64,000 nt of DNA from positions 62,001-126,000 of the forward strand of contig CAVORH010000020.1 in NCBI GenBank assembly GCA_963698565.1. The letters are read 5' to 3'. Origin of the DNA: Sva-07 sp963698565. GTDB lineage: Bacteria > Actinomycetota > Acidimicrobiia > Acidimicrobiales > Ilumatobacteraceae. The notes beneath the pieces were generated by a model, which ran no database searches, had not been told where the DNA came from, and saw only the letters and a program-made list of their open reading frames with translations. Shown here piece after piece: positions 26,872 to 35,588 of this stretch. Both the position numbers and the translations under genes were made by a program. Each line of letters opens with the position of its first letter. Within the stretch, counting starts at the first letter, position 1.

Positions 26872-28118
26872 GAGCTTCGCGTGCCGCCGTGGAACTCGTG
26901 CACCGTCTCGACGAGGAGCCGCACCCCGAGGGCAATCGCCCGTTCGTCGACATCGAAGTGTCCGGCATGCAGATCGAGGGTCGGGCCGGCCGGATCGCGC
27001 ACGCCGAGGCGCACGTAGGTGCCTGGCACCTCACGCGTGAACCAGGCGAAGTCGTCGCCGCCCCAGCTCTGCTCGACCGTGACGACCGACGCTGCGCCGA
27101 CGGCCGTCTCGCCGGCGCGTCGCACCGTGTCGGTGACCGTGGCATCGTTCACCACCGGTGGCACCCCGTGGGTGTAGTCGACCTGCACCTCGGCGCCGGT
27201 GGCGTCGACGATGGCGTGGATCTCGTCGTCGACGAGGCGGGGGAGGAGTTCCCACACCGGGAGCGACGGTGTCCGAATCGATGCCTTGAGCTCGACCTGG
27301 GTGGGAATCACGTTGGCGGCGTCACCGCCGTGGATCGATCCGAACACGAGCTTGACGGCGCCGGCACCGAGCGTCTCGTCGGCGTGCTCGCCGAGCTCGT
27401 CGAGCCGGGCTGCAACCCTCGCCGGCAACTCGGCGACGACGCGGGCGGCGAGCGTGACGAGATCGACGGTGAGCTCGGGACGAGCGGTGTGGCCACCGGG
27501 CCCGGTGAGTGTGATGCTGGCCATGTCGGCAGCGGACGAGATCGCGCCCGACCGGAGCCCGATCGTGCCGACGTCGAGCTTCGGTTCGCAGTGGACACCG
27601 ACGATTGCGTCGAGATCGTCGATCCCGCCGTCGTCGATCACGTCGAGCGCGCCGCCGGGGACCCGTTCCTCTGCCGGCTGGAACACGAACCGCACGGGGC
27701 CCGCGAGCTGGTCGAGGTGGTGTGCGAAATAGAGCGCGGCACCGAGGACGACGGCGGTGTGGACATCGTGTCCGCAGGCGTGAGCCACGCCGGGATTCCG
27801 ACTCGCGTAGGGCACCGACTTCTCGTCGGCCATCGCCAGGGCGTCGAGATCGGCCCGCAGCGCGATGACGCCGCTGCCGCCGGGCGACGCCGGTTCCAGG
27901 TCGCACACGAGGCCGGTACCGACCGCGAGGCGGCGAGGTTTCAGACCGGCCAGTTCGAGTCGTTCGGCGACGAGTTCGGTGGTCGCGTACTCCTCGCCGC
28001 TCAGCTCCGGGTGTGCATGCATGTTGCGCCGCAGCGCAACCAGACCCTCGCCGTGTTCGGCGAGCCACGCGTCGAGCGTTGTCGGCCCGGTCGTCGCGGA
28101 GTGGTCGACGGCGGTCAT
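26868..28118 (-). CDS. M20-family amidohydrolase
   Basis: 416-residue di-metal amidohydrolase. Metal ligands are seen in HAHPELSGEEY, ACGHDVHTA, QPAEERVPGGA and, near the C-terminus, LHAGHFDVDE. This is the aminoacylase/carboxypeptidase subgroup (IAA-amino acid hydrolase-like, AbgA-like). Within this operon a dipeptide or N-acyl-thiol substrate, for example a Cys-containing dipeptide or deacylation of a thiol conjugate, is plausible but unproven. Its ATG overlaps the upstream ligase stop (ATGA) and its stop overlaps the next GTG. Confidence 0.9.
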   Translation of the reverse strand: MTAVDHSATTGPTTLDAWLAEHGEGLVALRRNMHAHPELSGEEYATTELVAERLELAGLKPRRLAVGTGLVCDLEPASPGGSGVIALRADLDALAMADEKSVPYASRNPGVAHACGHDVHTAVVLGAALYFAHHLDQLAGPVRFVFQPAEERVPGGALDVIDDGGIDDLDAIVGVHCEPKLDVGTIGLRSGAISSAADMASITLTGPGGHTARPELTVDLVTLAARVVAELPARVAARLDELGEHADETLGAGAVKLVFGSIHGGDAANVIPTQVELKASIRTPSLPVWELLPRLVDDEIHAIVDATGAEVQVDYTHGVPPVVNDATVTDTVRRAGETAVGAASVVTVEQSWGGDDFAWFTREVPGTYVRLGVRDPAGPTLDLHAGHFDVDERAIALGVRLLVETVHEFHGGTRSS

Positions 28119-29263
28119 GCGATCGTGTCGGTGGCGAGGCTGTCGGCGAGGTGATGCACCACGTCGCCGAGCGTACCGCCGCGCTCCACGACCCTTCGTT
28201 GACGGATTGCTCCCGAACCGCGCTCCAGGACGACCAGCAGGTCGTCGAGTTCGGCGCGACTGCCGAGTTCGTCGGCGATCGGGGCGAGTCGGGTGTGCAG
28301 GTCGGCGACGAGGTCGCGCACCGGGCGGCGCTCCGGACGACCCTGCTCCGGATGTTCGACGATCAGCTCGGCATCGACGCCGAACCGCGCCGCCAGCCAG
28401 CGGTTCTCGCGCACGGTCCATTCACGCGCGGCAGGAGGGAGGCCGCCTTCGTCGATTCGGCGATCGCACCACACCACGAGTGTCTGCGCAAGGGCGGCCA
28501 GCGCCACCGATTCACGCACGGTCGGGGTGGCGTCGCACATCCGGAACTCGATGGTGCCGAAGTCGGGATGCGGACGGATGTCCCACCACACCTCGCGGAT
28601 CGAACTGATGCACCGGGAATCCAGCAGCGTGGACATGAACGTCTCGAAGTCGTCCCAGTCCGCCAACGGGGGCGGGAGCCCTGCGGTGGGCAGTGACTCG
28701 AACACCTTCGAGCGCGCCGACGCGAGCCCGGAGTCCTCGCCTTCGAAGTACGGGCTCGACGACGAGAGCGCGAGGAAGATCGGGAGGTGTCGGCGCAGCT
28801 CGTTGATGATGGCGATCGCCCGGGCGCCGTCACGCACACCGACGTGCACGTGGAGGCCGCAGATCAGGAGGCGTCGTGCCGGCCACTGCATCGACTCGAT
28901 CAGGTCGTGGTAGCGCTGGGCGGGACTGATCTGTTGCTCACGGGCGAGGGAGAACGGGTGGGTGCCGGAGGAGATCAGCGTCAGCCCCCGTTCGCTGCAG
29001 GCAGCGCGGAGTTCACCGATACTGGCCTGGAGGTCGAGGCGGGCGTCGGCAGGCGTCTCGCAGACGCCGGTGATCACCTCGATCGTGCTCTGGAACAGCT
29101 CGTGCTTCGCCTTCGGATGCTCGCCGCCCGGGTGTCCGACGCCGAGGTCGGCGAGGAGCTCGTTGGCCGCAGACACGAGCGCTCCCGAAGTCGGGTCGAC
29201 CACGTTGAGCTCCATCTCGACGCCCACGGTGGGCCGTTCGTTGCGGGTGAAGCGGATCGTCAC
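28115..29263 (-). CDS. Glutamate-cysteine ligase family 2 protein, YbdK type
   Basis: 382 residues of the GCS2 carboxylate-amine ligase family. The opening RPTVGVEMELNVVD contains the metal/ATP-binding acidic residues; also ICGLHVHVGV, WWDIRPHPDFGTIEFRMCDA and REWTVRENRWLAARFG. E. coli YbdK shows weak gamma-glutamylcysteine synthesis, and mycobacterial EgtA is related. The neighbouring glutathione peroxidase and gamma-glutamylcyclotransferase genes favour a gamma-glutamyl-thiol product here. It starts 30 bases after the peroxidase stop. Confidence 0.92.
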   Translation of the reverse strand: MTIRFTRNERPTVGVEMELNVVDPTSGALVSAANELLADLGVGHPGGEHPKAKHELFQSTIEVITGVCETPADARLDLQASIGELRAACSERGLTLISSGTHPFSLAREQQISPAQRYHDLIESMQWPARRLLICGLHVHVGVRDGARAIAIINELRRHLPIFLALSSSSPYFEGEDSGLASARSKVFESLPTAGLPPPLADWDDFETFMSTLLDSRCISSIREVWWDIRPHPDFGTIEFRMCDATPTVRESVALAALAQTLVVWCDRRIDEGGLPPAAREWTVRENRWLAARFGVDAELIVEHPEQGRPERRPVRDLVADLHTRLAPIADELGSRAELDDLLVVLERGSGAIRQRRVVERGGTLGDVVHHLADSLATDTIA

Positions 29264-29293
29264 GGCGTCGCCCTTCGACGTCGGCCCGCCGCG

Positions 29294-29767
29294 TCAGCGG
29301 TAGGCGTCGAGAACCTCGGCGACCTGTTCCGGCGTGGTCTGGGGGCCGAATCGTTCGACCACGTTGCCGTTGGCGTCGACGAGGAACTTCTCGAAGTTCC
29401 AGGTGATCTCGGCGCTGTCGCCATCACCGGGCTGCTCGGATTTCAGCCACTTGTAGAGCGGGGCAGCATCGGGGCCGTTCACCTCGATCTTGTGGAACAT
29501 CGGAAACGTCACGCCGTACTTCGACGTGGCGAACTCGAGAATTTCGGCGTCGGTGCCGGGCTCCTGCCCAGCGAACTGGTTGCACGGGAAACCGAGGACG
29601 GTCACGTCGTCGTTGTCGTCGTGGAGCGCACGCAGACCTGCGTACTGAGGAGTGAGGCCTCAAGCGCTCGCGACGTTGACGATCAGACAGAGCTGGTTCC
29701 TGAACTGATCGAAGGAGACCTGCTCCCCGGTGATCGAGGTCATTTCGAACTCGTGGAAGGCGGACAT
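29294..29767 (-). CDS. Glutathione peroxidase, predicted selenoprotein (Sec36 = UGA)
   Basis: Reduces peroxides with thiols. The frame from ATG 29767 (MSAFHEFEMTSITGEQVSFD) is open to the stop at 29294 except for one TGA at 29662-29660, codon 36. This falls exactly at the catalytic position: NVASA-UGA-GLTPQYAGL, where relatives have NVASxC or NVASxU. The rest of the active site is intact (Gln in GFPCNQFAGQEPG, Trp/Asn in TWNFEKFLVD), and 157 residues is normal. Twenty bases after the UGA is a hairpin with an AGGTCT loop, as in bacterial SECIS elements. Eleven bases after the MFS gene, in the same operon. A plain nonsense mutation is the alternative but would not explain the exact position plus hairpin. 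Confidence 0.9.
29629..29662 (-). promoter_or_regulatory. Predicted bacterial SECIS element with its UGA
   Basis: The UGA (29662-29660) is followed 15 bases later by a five-pair stem TACGC/GCGTG closing the hexaloop AGGTCT (29639-29634). The 10-base core GCAGGTCTGC equals, from memory, the apical hairpin of the E. coli fdhF SECIS that binds SelB. Position and loop sequence fit SelB-dependent UGA recoding. Confidence 0.82.
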
Positions 29768-29778
29768 GTGGCGAGACA

Positions 29779-31425
29779 CTAGCCGTTGGTGGGTCGCCGG
29801 TACTGCTGTGCCACGGCGAGCGCCTCACGGTGGCTCGAGGCGGTTCGTTCGACGGCTTCGAGGAAGTGGTGCTGGTCGATCACCGCCAACTCGCACGGCG
29901 TGGTGGTGGTGACCGTGGCGGTGCGCACATCGTCGTGGAGCAGAGCGACCTCACCGAACGACGCGGGCGCCACGAGCGTCCCGACGACCGAACCGTCGAT
30001 CGTCACCTCGGCCGAACCGTCGAGGAGGACGAAGAAGTCCCGACCAGGCTCTCCTTGCACGATGAGCCGCTCTCCGGCGTCCACGGATCGGCGTTCGAGC
30101 CCGGTGGCGAGCCGTTCGAGTGTGGGCAAGGGCAACCGATCGAGGAACGAGACCGTGCGGAGCTGATCGACGAGCGCGGTGTCGACCGACTGCGTCCGAC
30201 GTTCGGTGGCACGCAGCGCCGACGCACCGGCGAGGAGCACCGCTGCCGAGATGCACCCGATGGCCACCACGGTCACGGTGAGATCGTTGTCGTCGATGAC
30301 CACACCCGCCACGGTGGCACCGACGGCGGCGGCGGCGAGTGACGACGAGTCGAGTACGCCGAACGATCGGCTCGTCATCCGCTCGGAGCTGGTGCGCTGA
30401 AGCAGGGTGTGGGTTCCGATCTCCACCAACGCGTGGCCGCTGCCGAGTAGCGCGACGAGCATCATGACCACGCCGATCCTGCTGGGCTCGCCCAGCACGG
30501 TGACCGGCAGCGTCGCCAGGAGCACGCCGCCGGTGATGAACGTGGTCAGCCTCCATCGGATGCGGCGACTCGCCCACACCGAACCCATGAGCGCCCCGGC
30601 GGCGAACGCGGTGGCGATCAGGGCGGTGGCGCTCCCGCCGAGGCCGAGTTGATCGAAGGCCACCGCGACGAACACGACGTCGAGGGCGCCCATCAGCACC
30701 TCGGACGCGGCGATGAACGCGATCGTGTTCCGAGGGCCCGGCGTCGACGCCACGTAGCGCAGACCCTCGACCGAATCGTGCAGGATCGTGGGCAACCGGA
30801 GGTTCGACGGCAGTCGATCGTCGGGCGGGAGCCGGAGTGCGATCGTGGCAGCCGCGGCGGCGCAGATGACGCTCAGTCCGACGAACACCGCCGCCGGTGT
30901 CGCCACCGCGAGCGCGACTGCGGTCAGGAGCGGTCCGAGCAGGCTGCCCGCGGCTCGGACGAAGGACTGGGCGACGTTCCAGTGCATCAGTTCGAGTGGT
31001 GTGCGCGCGTGGTGCACCAGCAGGCTCGCGACCGTGCCCGGCGTCGAGCAGAGCGCGACCGTGAACGCCGCGGCGAGGACGTAGATCGCGATCAGCGGTG
31101 CGTCGGCGGCAAGCAGGATCGCCAGGCCGAGTGCCGATGCGGCGAGTGCCGTGAACGCCGTCACCAGCACGAGATGTCGAGGAAACCGGTCGCCGGCGGC
31201 GGTGACCACGGGAGCGAGGAGAGCGGCGGGGATCAGCTGCACTGCGACGGCGAGTCCGGTCGCGGCCGCGCCGCCTTGGTCGAACGCCACGACCAGCACG
31301 GCGATCCACGCGGAGAACTCGGCCACTGCGTGGACGAAGGTGATGACGAACAGGCTGCGCCCGCCGGGCAGCGATCCGCCCGCTCGAGTGGAGTGTGCGC
31401 CGTGGGGTGGCGTGCCCGTCACCAT
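29779..31425 (-). CDS. MFS transporter with C-terminal cyclic nucleotide-binding domain
   Basis: 548 residues. The start MVTGTPPHGAHST is preceded by AAAGGAG. Residues about 25-415 carry 10-12 hydrophobic segments and an MFS exporter-like pattern (GDRFPRHLVLV after the second helix, GPLLTAVALAVATPA). Residues about 426-545 are a Crp-type cyclic nucleotide domain (ERLIVQGEPGRDFFVLLDGS, phosphate-cassette region FGEVALLHDDVRTATV). Transport may thus be gated by cAMP or a similar ligand. The substrate is unknown. First gene of the thiol/peroxidase operon. Confidence 0.88.
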   Translation of the reverse strand: MVTGTPPHGAHSTRAGGSLPGGRSLFVITFVHAVAEFSAWIAVLVVAFDQGGAAATGLAVAVQLIPAALLAPVVTAAGDRFPRHLVLVTAFTALAASALGLAILLAADAPLIAIYVLAAAFTVALCSTPGTVASLLVHHARTPLELMHWNVAQSFVRAAGSLLGPLLTAVALAVATPAAVFVGLSVICAAAAATIALRLPPDDRLPSNLRLPTILHDSVEGLRYVASTPGPRNTIAFIAASEVLMGALDVVFVAVAFDQLGLGGSATALIATAFAAGALMGSVWASRRIRWRLTTFITGGVLLATLPVTVLGEPSRIGVVMMLVALLGSGHALVEIGTHTLLQRTSSERMTSRSFGVLDSSSLAAAAVGATVAGVVIDDNDLTVTVVAIGCISAAVLLAGASALRATERRTQSVDTALVDQLRTVSFLDRLPLPTLERLATGLERRSVDAGERLIVQGEPGRDFFVLLDGSAEVTIDGSVVGTLVAPASFGEVALLHDDVRTATVTTTTPCELAVIDQHHFLEAVERTASSHREALAVAQQYRRPTNG

Positions 31426-31579
31426 CTCCACGTCTCCTTTCACCGCTGGGTTCCCGCAGCCCACGAGCGTAGGCGCGGCAGGGGTCGCAGCCGGCGACCG
31501 GTTGCGTCGCCGCAGACGGCGCGCCGCCTGGATAACATCGGGTCACCCATGTCCGCCGACCGAAAACGAAGTTGACGCC

Positions 31580-32929
31580 GTGCTGACTGCTCTCGGGCTG
31601 ATCGGTGTCGTTGCCTTGATCGCCGCGAACGGGTACTTCGTGGCTGTCGAGTTCGCCTTCGTGGCGGCACGTCGGAGCCGGTTCGTCGAGCAGGCCGAGG
31701 AAGGCGATCGCCGCGCCAAGCGCGCGATCCAGGTCCACAAACGCCTGAGCTTCATGCTCTCCGGTGCACAGTTGGGCATCACCGTCACCTCGCTGGTGCT
31801 CGGGTTCATCGCCGAACCGGCGATCGCATCGGTGCTCGCACCCGTGTTCGAGGCGACCGGTGTGCCCGAACAGGCATCGATCGCGATCTCGCTCGCGGTC
31901 GCCCTCGTCTTCGCCACCATGGCGCAGATGGTCTTCGGAGAGCTCGCACCGAAGAACCTGGCCATCGCCCGCCCCGAGCCGGTCGCTCGTCGGCTCGCGC
32001 CGTCCACGTGGCTGTTCATGCGCGTGGCCGGCCCCGTGATCCGGTTGTTCGACGGCGCCGCCAACCGGCTGCTCCGTCTCGTCGGCGTCGAGCCCGTCGA
32101 GGAGCTGATCGGTGGCGTGTCGACCGAGGAACTCGACCTGATCGTCGATTCGTCGGCCGAGAGCGGGCATCTCACGATGCTGCAGGCGCAGTTGTTGGAA
32201 CGGGCGATCGACTTCGGCGATCTCGAAGCCTCCGATGCGATGGTCCCCTGGAATCGTGTCGTCACGATCGATGTCGGAGCCACCGCCGCCGACCTGCGCG
32301 AGCTGATGTCGTCGAACCACTCACGGTTCCCGGTCGTCGACGACGACGACCAGGTGTTCGGCATCGTGCACGCCAAGGACCTGCTCGGCGTGGCCCGCAG
32401 CGAGTACGACACCACCAGCGTCGGCACGCTGGTCCACGAGATCCTCGCGGTGCCCGAGGCGGCCGGTCTCAGTGTCGTGTTGGCGGAACTACGCGAGCAC
32501 GCCACCGAGATGGCGATCGTGATCGACGAGTACGGCGGTCCGGCCGGCGTGGTGACCCTCGAGGACATCGTCGAGGAACTGGTCGGCGACATCGAGGACG
32601 AGTACGACCCGAGCGCTCCGGGCGAGCACGTCGAGGTCGAGCCCGGGGTGTGGTCGATCGCTGCGAGTTCGCGTCCCGACGAGATCGAGCGGATCACCGG
32701 GTTCGACCTCCCCGACGGCGAGTACGACACGGTCGCCGGGCTCGTACTCGAGCGGCTCGAGCACATTCCATCGGTCGGCGAGGCATTCGTGGTCGACGGC
32801 ATCCTGATCGAGGTCCTCGACGTCGACGGGTTCGCGATTCAACGGCTCCAGCTCCAGGTCGACCCCGACGCAGAACTGCACGACGGCGACGACGACCGCT
32901 CTCGCCAGCGCAACGGCGGTGACTCGTGA
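31580..32929 (+). CDS. CNNM/CorC-like membrane protein with CBS pair
   Basis: 449 residues from a GTG (MLTALGLIGVVALIAANGYF). The N-terminal DUF21/CNNM domain has three to four membrane helices with RRSRFVEQAEEGDRRAK and GELAPKNLAIARPE. A CBS pair covers about residues 205-330 (SRFPVVDDDDQVFGIVHAKDL, IDEYGGPAGVVTLEDIVEEL), and a CorC_HlyC C-terminal domain follows. The family is linked to Mg2+ (or Co2+) export and acid or metal tolerance. Its stop overlaps the start of a paralogue (GTGA), so they are a tandem duplicate pair. Confidence 0.92.
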   Translation: MLTALGLIGVVALIAANGYFVAVEFAFVAARRSRFVEQAEEGDRRAKRAIQVHKRLSFMLSGAQLGITVTSLVLGFIAEPAIASVLAPVFEATGVPEQASIAISLAVALVFATMAQMVFGELAPKNLAIARPEPVARRLAPSTWLFMRVAGPVIRLFDGAANRLLRLVGVEPVEELIGGVSTEELDLIVDSSAESGHLTMLQAQLLERAIDFGDLEASDAMVPWNRVVTIDVGATAADLRELMSSNHSRFPVVDDDDQVFGIVHAKDLLGVARSEYDTTSVGTLVHEILAVPEAAGLSVVLAELREHATEMAIVIDEYGGPAGVVTLEDIVEELVGDIEDEYDPSAPGEHVEVEPGVWSIAASSRPDEIERITGFDLPDGEYDTVAGLVLERLEHIPSVGEAFVVDGILIEVLDVDGFAIQRLQLQVDPDAELHDGDDDRSRQRNGGDS

Positions 32930-34263
32930 TCGCCGCCACCGAGGGCATCGTCGTCAACTGGACGAGCCTGGGGCTGGCCGTCGTGCTGCTCGCCTTCAAC
33001 GGGTTCTTCGTCGCCGCGGAGTTCGCGCTGCTCGCGTCGCGCCGCTCCCGGATCGAGCAGTTGGCGGCCGAAGGCGACAAGCGGGCGAAACATGCGCTTG
33101 CAGGGCTGCGCGAGCTGACGCTGATGCTCGCCGGGGCTCAGCTGGGGATCACGATGTGCTCGCTCGGCCTCGGTGCGGTGGCCGAGCCGGCGGTGGCGAG
33201 CATCATCGAAGGGGTGCTCGGCGAGTTCTTCACGCTCTCCGACACCGCGAGCCATCTGATCGCCTTCGCGATCGCGCTCTCGATCGTCGTCTTCCTCCAC
33301 ATGGTCGTGGGCGAGATGGCACCGAAGTCGTGGGCGATCGCCCACCCCGAACGGTCGTCGCTGCTGCTGGCCCGACCCTTCCGGCTCTTCGCTCGGGTGT
33401 TCCGTCCGATCATCCGGCTGATGAACTGGCTCGCCAACGTCGTCGTCCGACTCGTCGGCGTCGAGCCGCAGGACGAGCGCGCGATGGCGCACTCGCCGAG
33501 CGACCTGCTGCTGCTGATCGAAGAGTCGGCGGGCCAGGGCGGGATCGCTGCCGACGAACACGAACTGCTGGCTCGATCGCTCGAGCTCTCGGGTCTCACG
33601 GCTGCCGATGCCATGACGATCCGTCGCGACATCATCGCCGTCAGCGCCGACGCCACCGCCGCGGTCATCGCGGAAGAGGCGCATCGCACGGGACGCACAC
33701 GCATCGTGGTGCACGAGGGTGATCTCGATCATGTTCGTGGCTTCGTTCACGCGAAGGACGTCATCCGGCTCGAGCACGGGACGTGGCAGACCACGCCGGC
33801 AGGCAGCATCGCCCGTCCGATCATGGTGACGCCCGAGCATCATGGCCTGGAGGACCTGCTGCTCGAGATGCGCACGCAGCGGCATCACATCGCGCTGGTG
33901 GTCGACGAGCACGGGCTCGTGCTCGGGCTGGTCACACTCGAAGATGTGATCGAGGAACTGATCGGCGACTTCGACGACGAGTCCGACCGGCGTCTGGGCG
34001 ACTGCGAGCGACTTGCCGATGGCAGCTACCGGATGAACGGCACCACCCGCGTCGAGGTCTTCGAGGAGTGCACCGGTGTGGCGCTGCCGGATGGCGACTG
34101 GCAGACCGTCGCCGGGTACGTGATCGACGCGCTCGACGAGATTCCGGCGGCGGGCGACCGGATCCGGACCGACATCGGCGAGTTCGAAGTGCTCTCGATG
34201 GACGGCTACGCCATCGACGCCCTGAGGATCCGGATGACCGTGTCGGATCATCACGGCGACTGA
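32926..34263 (+). CDS. CNNM/CorC-like membrane protein, second copy
   Basis: 445 residues, same architecture as the gene before it: DUF21 domain (FNGFFVAAEFALLASRRSRI, GEMAPKSWAIAHPE), CBS pair (DLDHVRGFVHAKDVI, VVDEHGLVLGLVTLEDVIEEL) and a CorC_HlyC tail. The two differ enough to be old paralogues, and the pair probably works as a hetero-oligomer. GTG start overlaps the upstream stop. A PH-domain gene follows 5 bases later. Confidence 0.92.
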   Translation: MIAATEGIVVNWTSLGLAVVLLAFNGFFVAAEFALLASRRSRIEQLAAEGDKRAKHALAGLRELTLMLAGAQLGITMCSLGLGAVAEPAVASIIEGVLGEFFTLSDTASHLIAFAIALSIVVFLHMVVGEMAPKSWAIAHPERSSLLLARPFRLFARVFRPIIRLMNWLANVVVRLVGVEPQDERAMAHSPSDLLLLIEESAGQGGIAADEHELLARSLELSGLTAADAMTIRRDIIAVSADATAAVIAEEAHRTGRTRIVVHEGDLDHVRGFVHAKDVIRLEHGTWQTTPAGSIARPIMVTPEHHGLEDLLLEMRTQRHHIALVVDEHGLVLGLVTLEDVIEELIGDFDDESDRRLGDCERLADGSYRMNGTTRVEVFEECTGVALPDGDWQTVAGYVIDALDEIPAAGDRIRTDIGEFEVLSMDGYAIDALRIRMTVSDHHGD

Positions 34264-34268
34264 ACGCC

Positions 34269-34883
34269 ATGGTCTATCCACGTCGCCTGCTCGATGATCA
34301 GGAGTCCGTGACCGTCGACCTGCACCCCCACTGGTGGTTTCTCGCCGCGCCGGCGTCGGCGCTCGTGCTGGCGATCGCTGCCGCCGTGGCCACGCTGCTG
34401 TTCACCGATGCGGGCACGACGGCGCGAACGACGGCGTCGTGGGCGGCGATCGTGGCGCTCGCGTTCACTGCGACCTGGCTCGTGATCCGCTACTCGAAGT
34501 GGCTGACGACGCACTTCGTCATCACCAGCCGGAGGATCATCTTCCGGACCGGGCTGCTCGCCAAACGCGGGGTCGAGGTGCCGCTCGATCGCGTCAACAC
34601 GGTGCACTTCAGCCAGGGCCTGCTGGAGCGGCTGGTCGGCGCAGGCGACCTGTTGATCGAGTCCGGCGGCGAGTCCGGTCAGCAGCACTTCACCGACATC
34701 CGACAACCCGACCGGGTGCAGCGGGTGATCCACGCCGAGATGGATGCACGGCGCGCCCGCCTGGGTGCCGACACCGTCGTCGACGTGGCAGGCCAGCTGG
34801 AGCGGCTCGAGTCGATGCTGCTGCGGGGCACGTTGACCGCCGACGAGTTCGAACGACAGAAGCAGCGGTTGCTCGGAAGGTGA
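34269..34883 (+). CDS. Membrane protein with bacterial PH domain and SHOCT motif
   Basis: 204 residues: two transmembrane helices (about residues 24-75), a bacterial PH domain (FVITSRRIIFRTGLLAKRG, VPLDRVNTVHFSQGLLERLV, QHFTDIRQPDRV) and a C-terminal SHOCT helix pair (LERLESMLLRGTLTADEFER, QKQRLLGR). The role is unknown; SHOCT motifs often tether or oligomerise proteins. It is coupled to the next gene (GTGA overlap) and follows the CorC-like pair closely. Confidence 0.85.
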   Translation: MVYPRRLLDDQESVTVDLHPHWWFLAAPASALVLAIAAAVATLLFTDAGTTARTTASWAAIVALAFTATWLVIRYSKWLTTHFVITSRRIIFRTGLLAKRGVEVPLDRVNTVHFSQGLLERLVGAGDLLIESGGESGQQHFTDIRQPDRVQRVIHAEMDARRARLGADTVVDVAGQLERLESMLLRGTLTADEFERQKQRLLGR

Positions 34884-35572
34884 ATCCGGTGCGCATCGTC
34901 AGCCTCGTGCCCTCGGCAACCGAGACGCTGCTCGCGCTCGGCGCCGACGTGATCGCCTGTACCCGCTTCTGCGAGCAGCCGTCGATCCCTCACGTCGGCG
35001 GCACGAAGAACCCCGACCTCGATGCGATCGTGTCGCTGGATCCCGATGTCGTGGTGATCGACCGCGAGGAGAACCGGCTCGAGGATCACGATGCCCTGCT
35101 CGCGCGGGGCATCAGGGTCCAGGTGAGCGACGTGACATCCATCGCCGATGCGATGGCGCTGGTCGAGGATCTGCGTGCGCTGGTCGGATCGGTCGGCACC
35201 TCCCAGGCGGTGCCACCGCCGGCGGTCGGCCCACGGCACCTGGCATTCGTTCCGATCTGGCGCCGCCCGTGGATGTCGATCGGCGCGGGAACCTACGGGG
35301 CGTCGGTGCTCGGGCACGTCGGCGTCGACCTCGTGACCGCAGACGGGGGCCGCTACCCGGTCGTCGAGCTGGACGAGGTGGCATCGGCGGCGCCGGATCT
35401 GGCGCTGATCCCCAGCGAGCCCTACGACTTCGCCGAACACCACCTCGACGAGATCCGATCGGCGATGCCCGAGGCCCGTGTCGTCCGGGTGGACGGACGT
35501 GATCTGTTCTGGTGGGGGATCCGCACCCCCGAGGCGATCGCCAGGCTCCTCACCGCGACCAGCGGGTGGTGA
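34880..35572 (+). CDS. Helical-backbone metal/cobalamin receptor-like protein (BtuF-like)
   Basis: 230 residues. RIVSLVPSATETLLALGAD is the standard N-terminus of BtuF/FhuD-type binding proteins, and LDPDVVVIDREENRLEDHD and GHVGVDLVTADGGRYPVVEL fit the two lobes. No signal peptide or lipobox precedes it, so it appears cytoplasmic and is not a classical ABC receptor; no transporter genes are nearby. Cobalamin binding is likely only by family. GTG start overlaps the PH-protein stop. Confidence 0.82.
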   Translation: MNPVRIVSLVPSATETLLALGADVIACTRFCEQPSIPHVGGTKNPDLDAIVSLDPDVVVIDREENRLEDHDALLARGIRVQVSDVTSIADAMALVEDLRALVGSVGTSQAVPPPAVGPRHLAFVPIWRRPWMSIGAGTYGASVLGHVGVDLVTADGGRYPVVELDEVASAAPDLALIPSEPYDFAEHHLDEIRSAMPEARVVRVDGRDLFWWGIRTPEAIARLLTATSGW

Positions 35573-35588
35573 CCGAGGTCGGAAGGAC

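Noticed and set aside
29294..29605. A 103-residue peroxidase fragment starting after the UGA
   Set aside because: It would lack the catalytic residue and the first strand; the upstream frame carries perfect family sequence up to and beyond the UGA.
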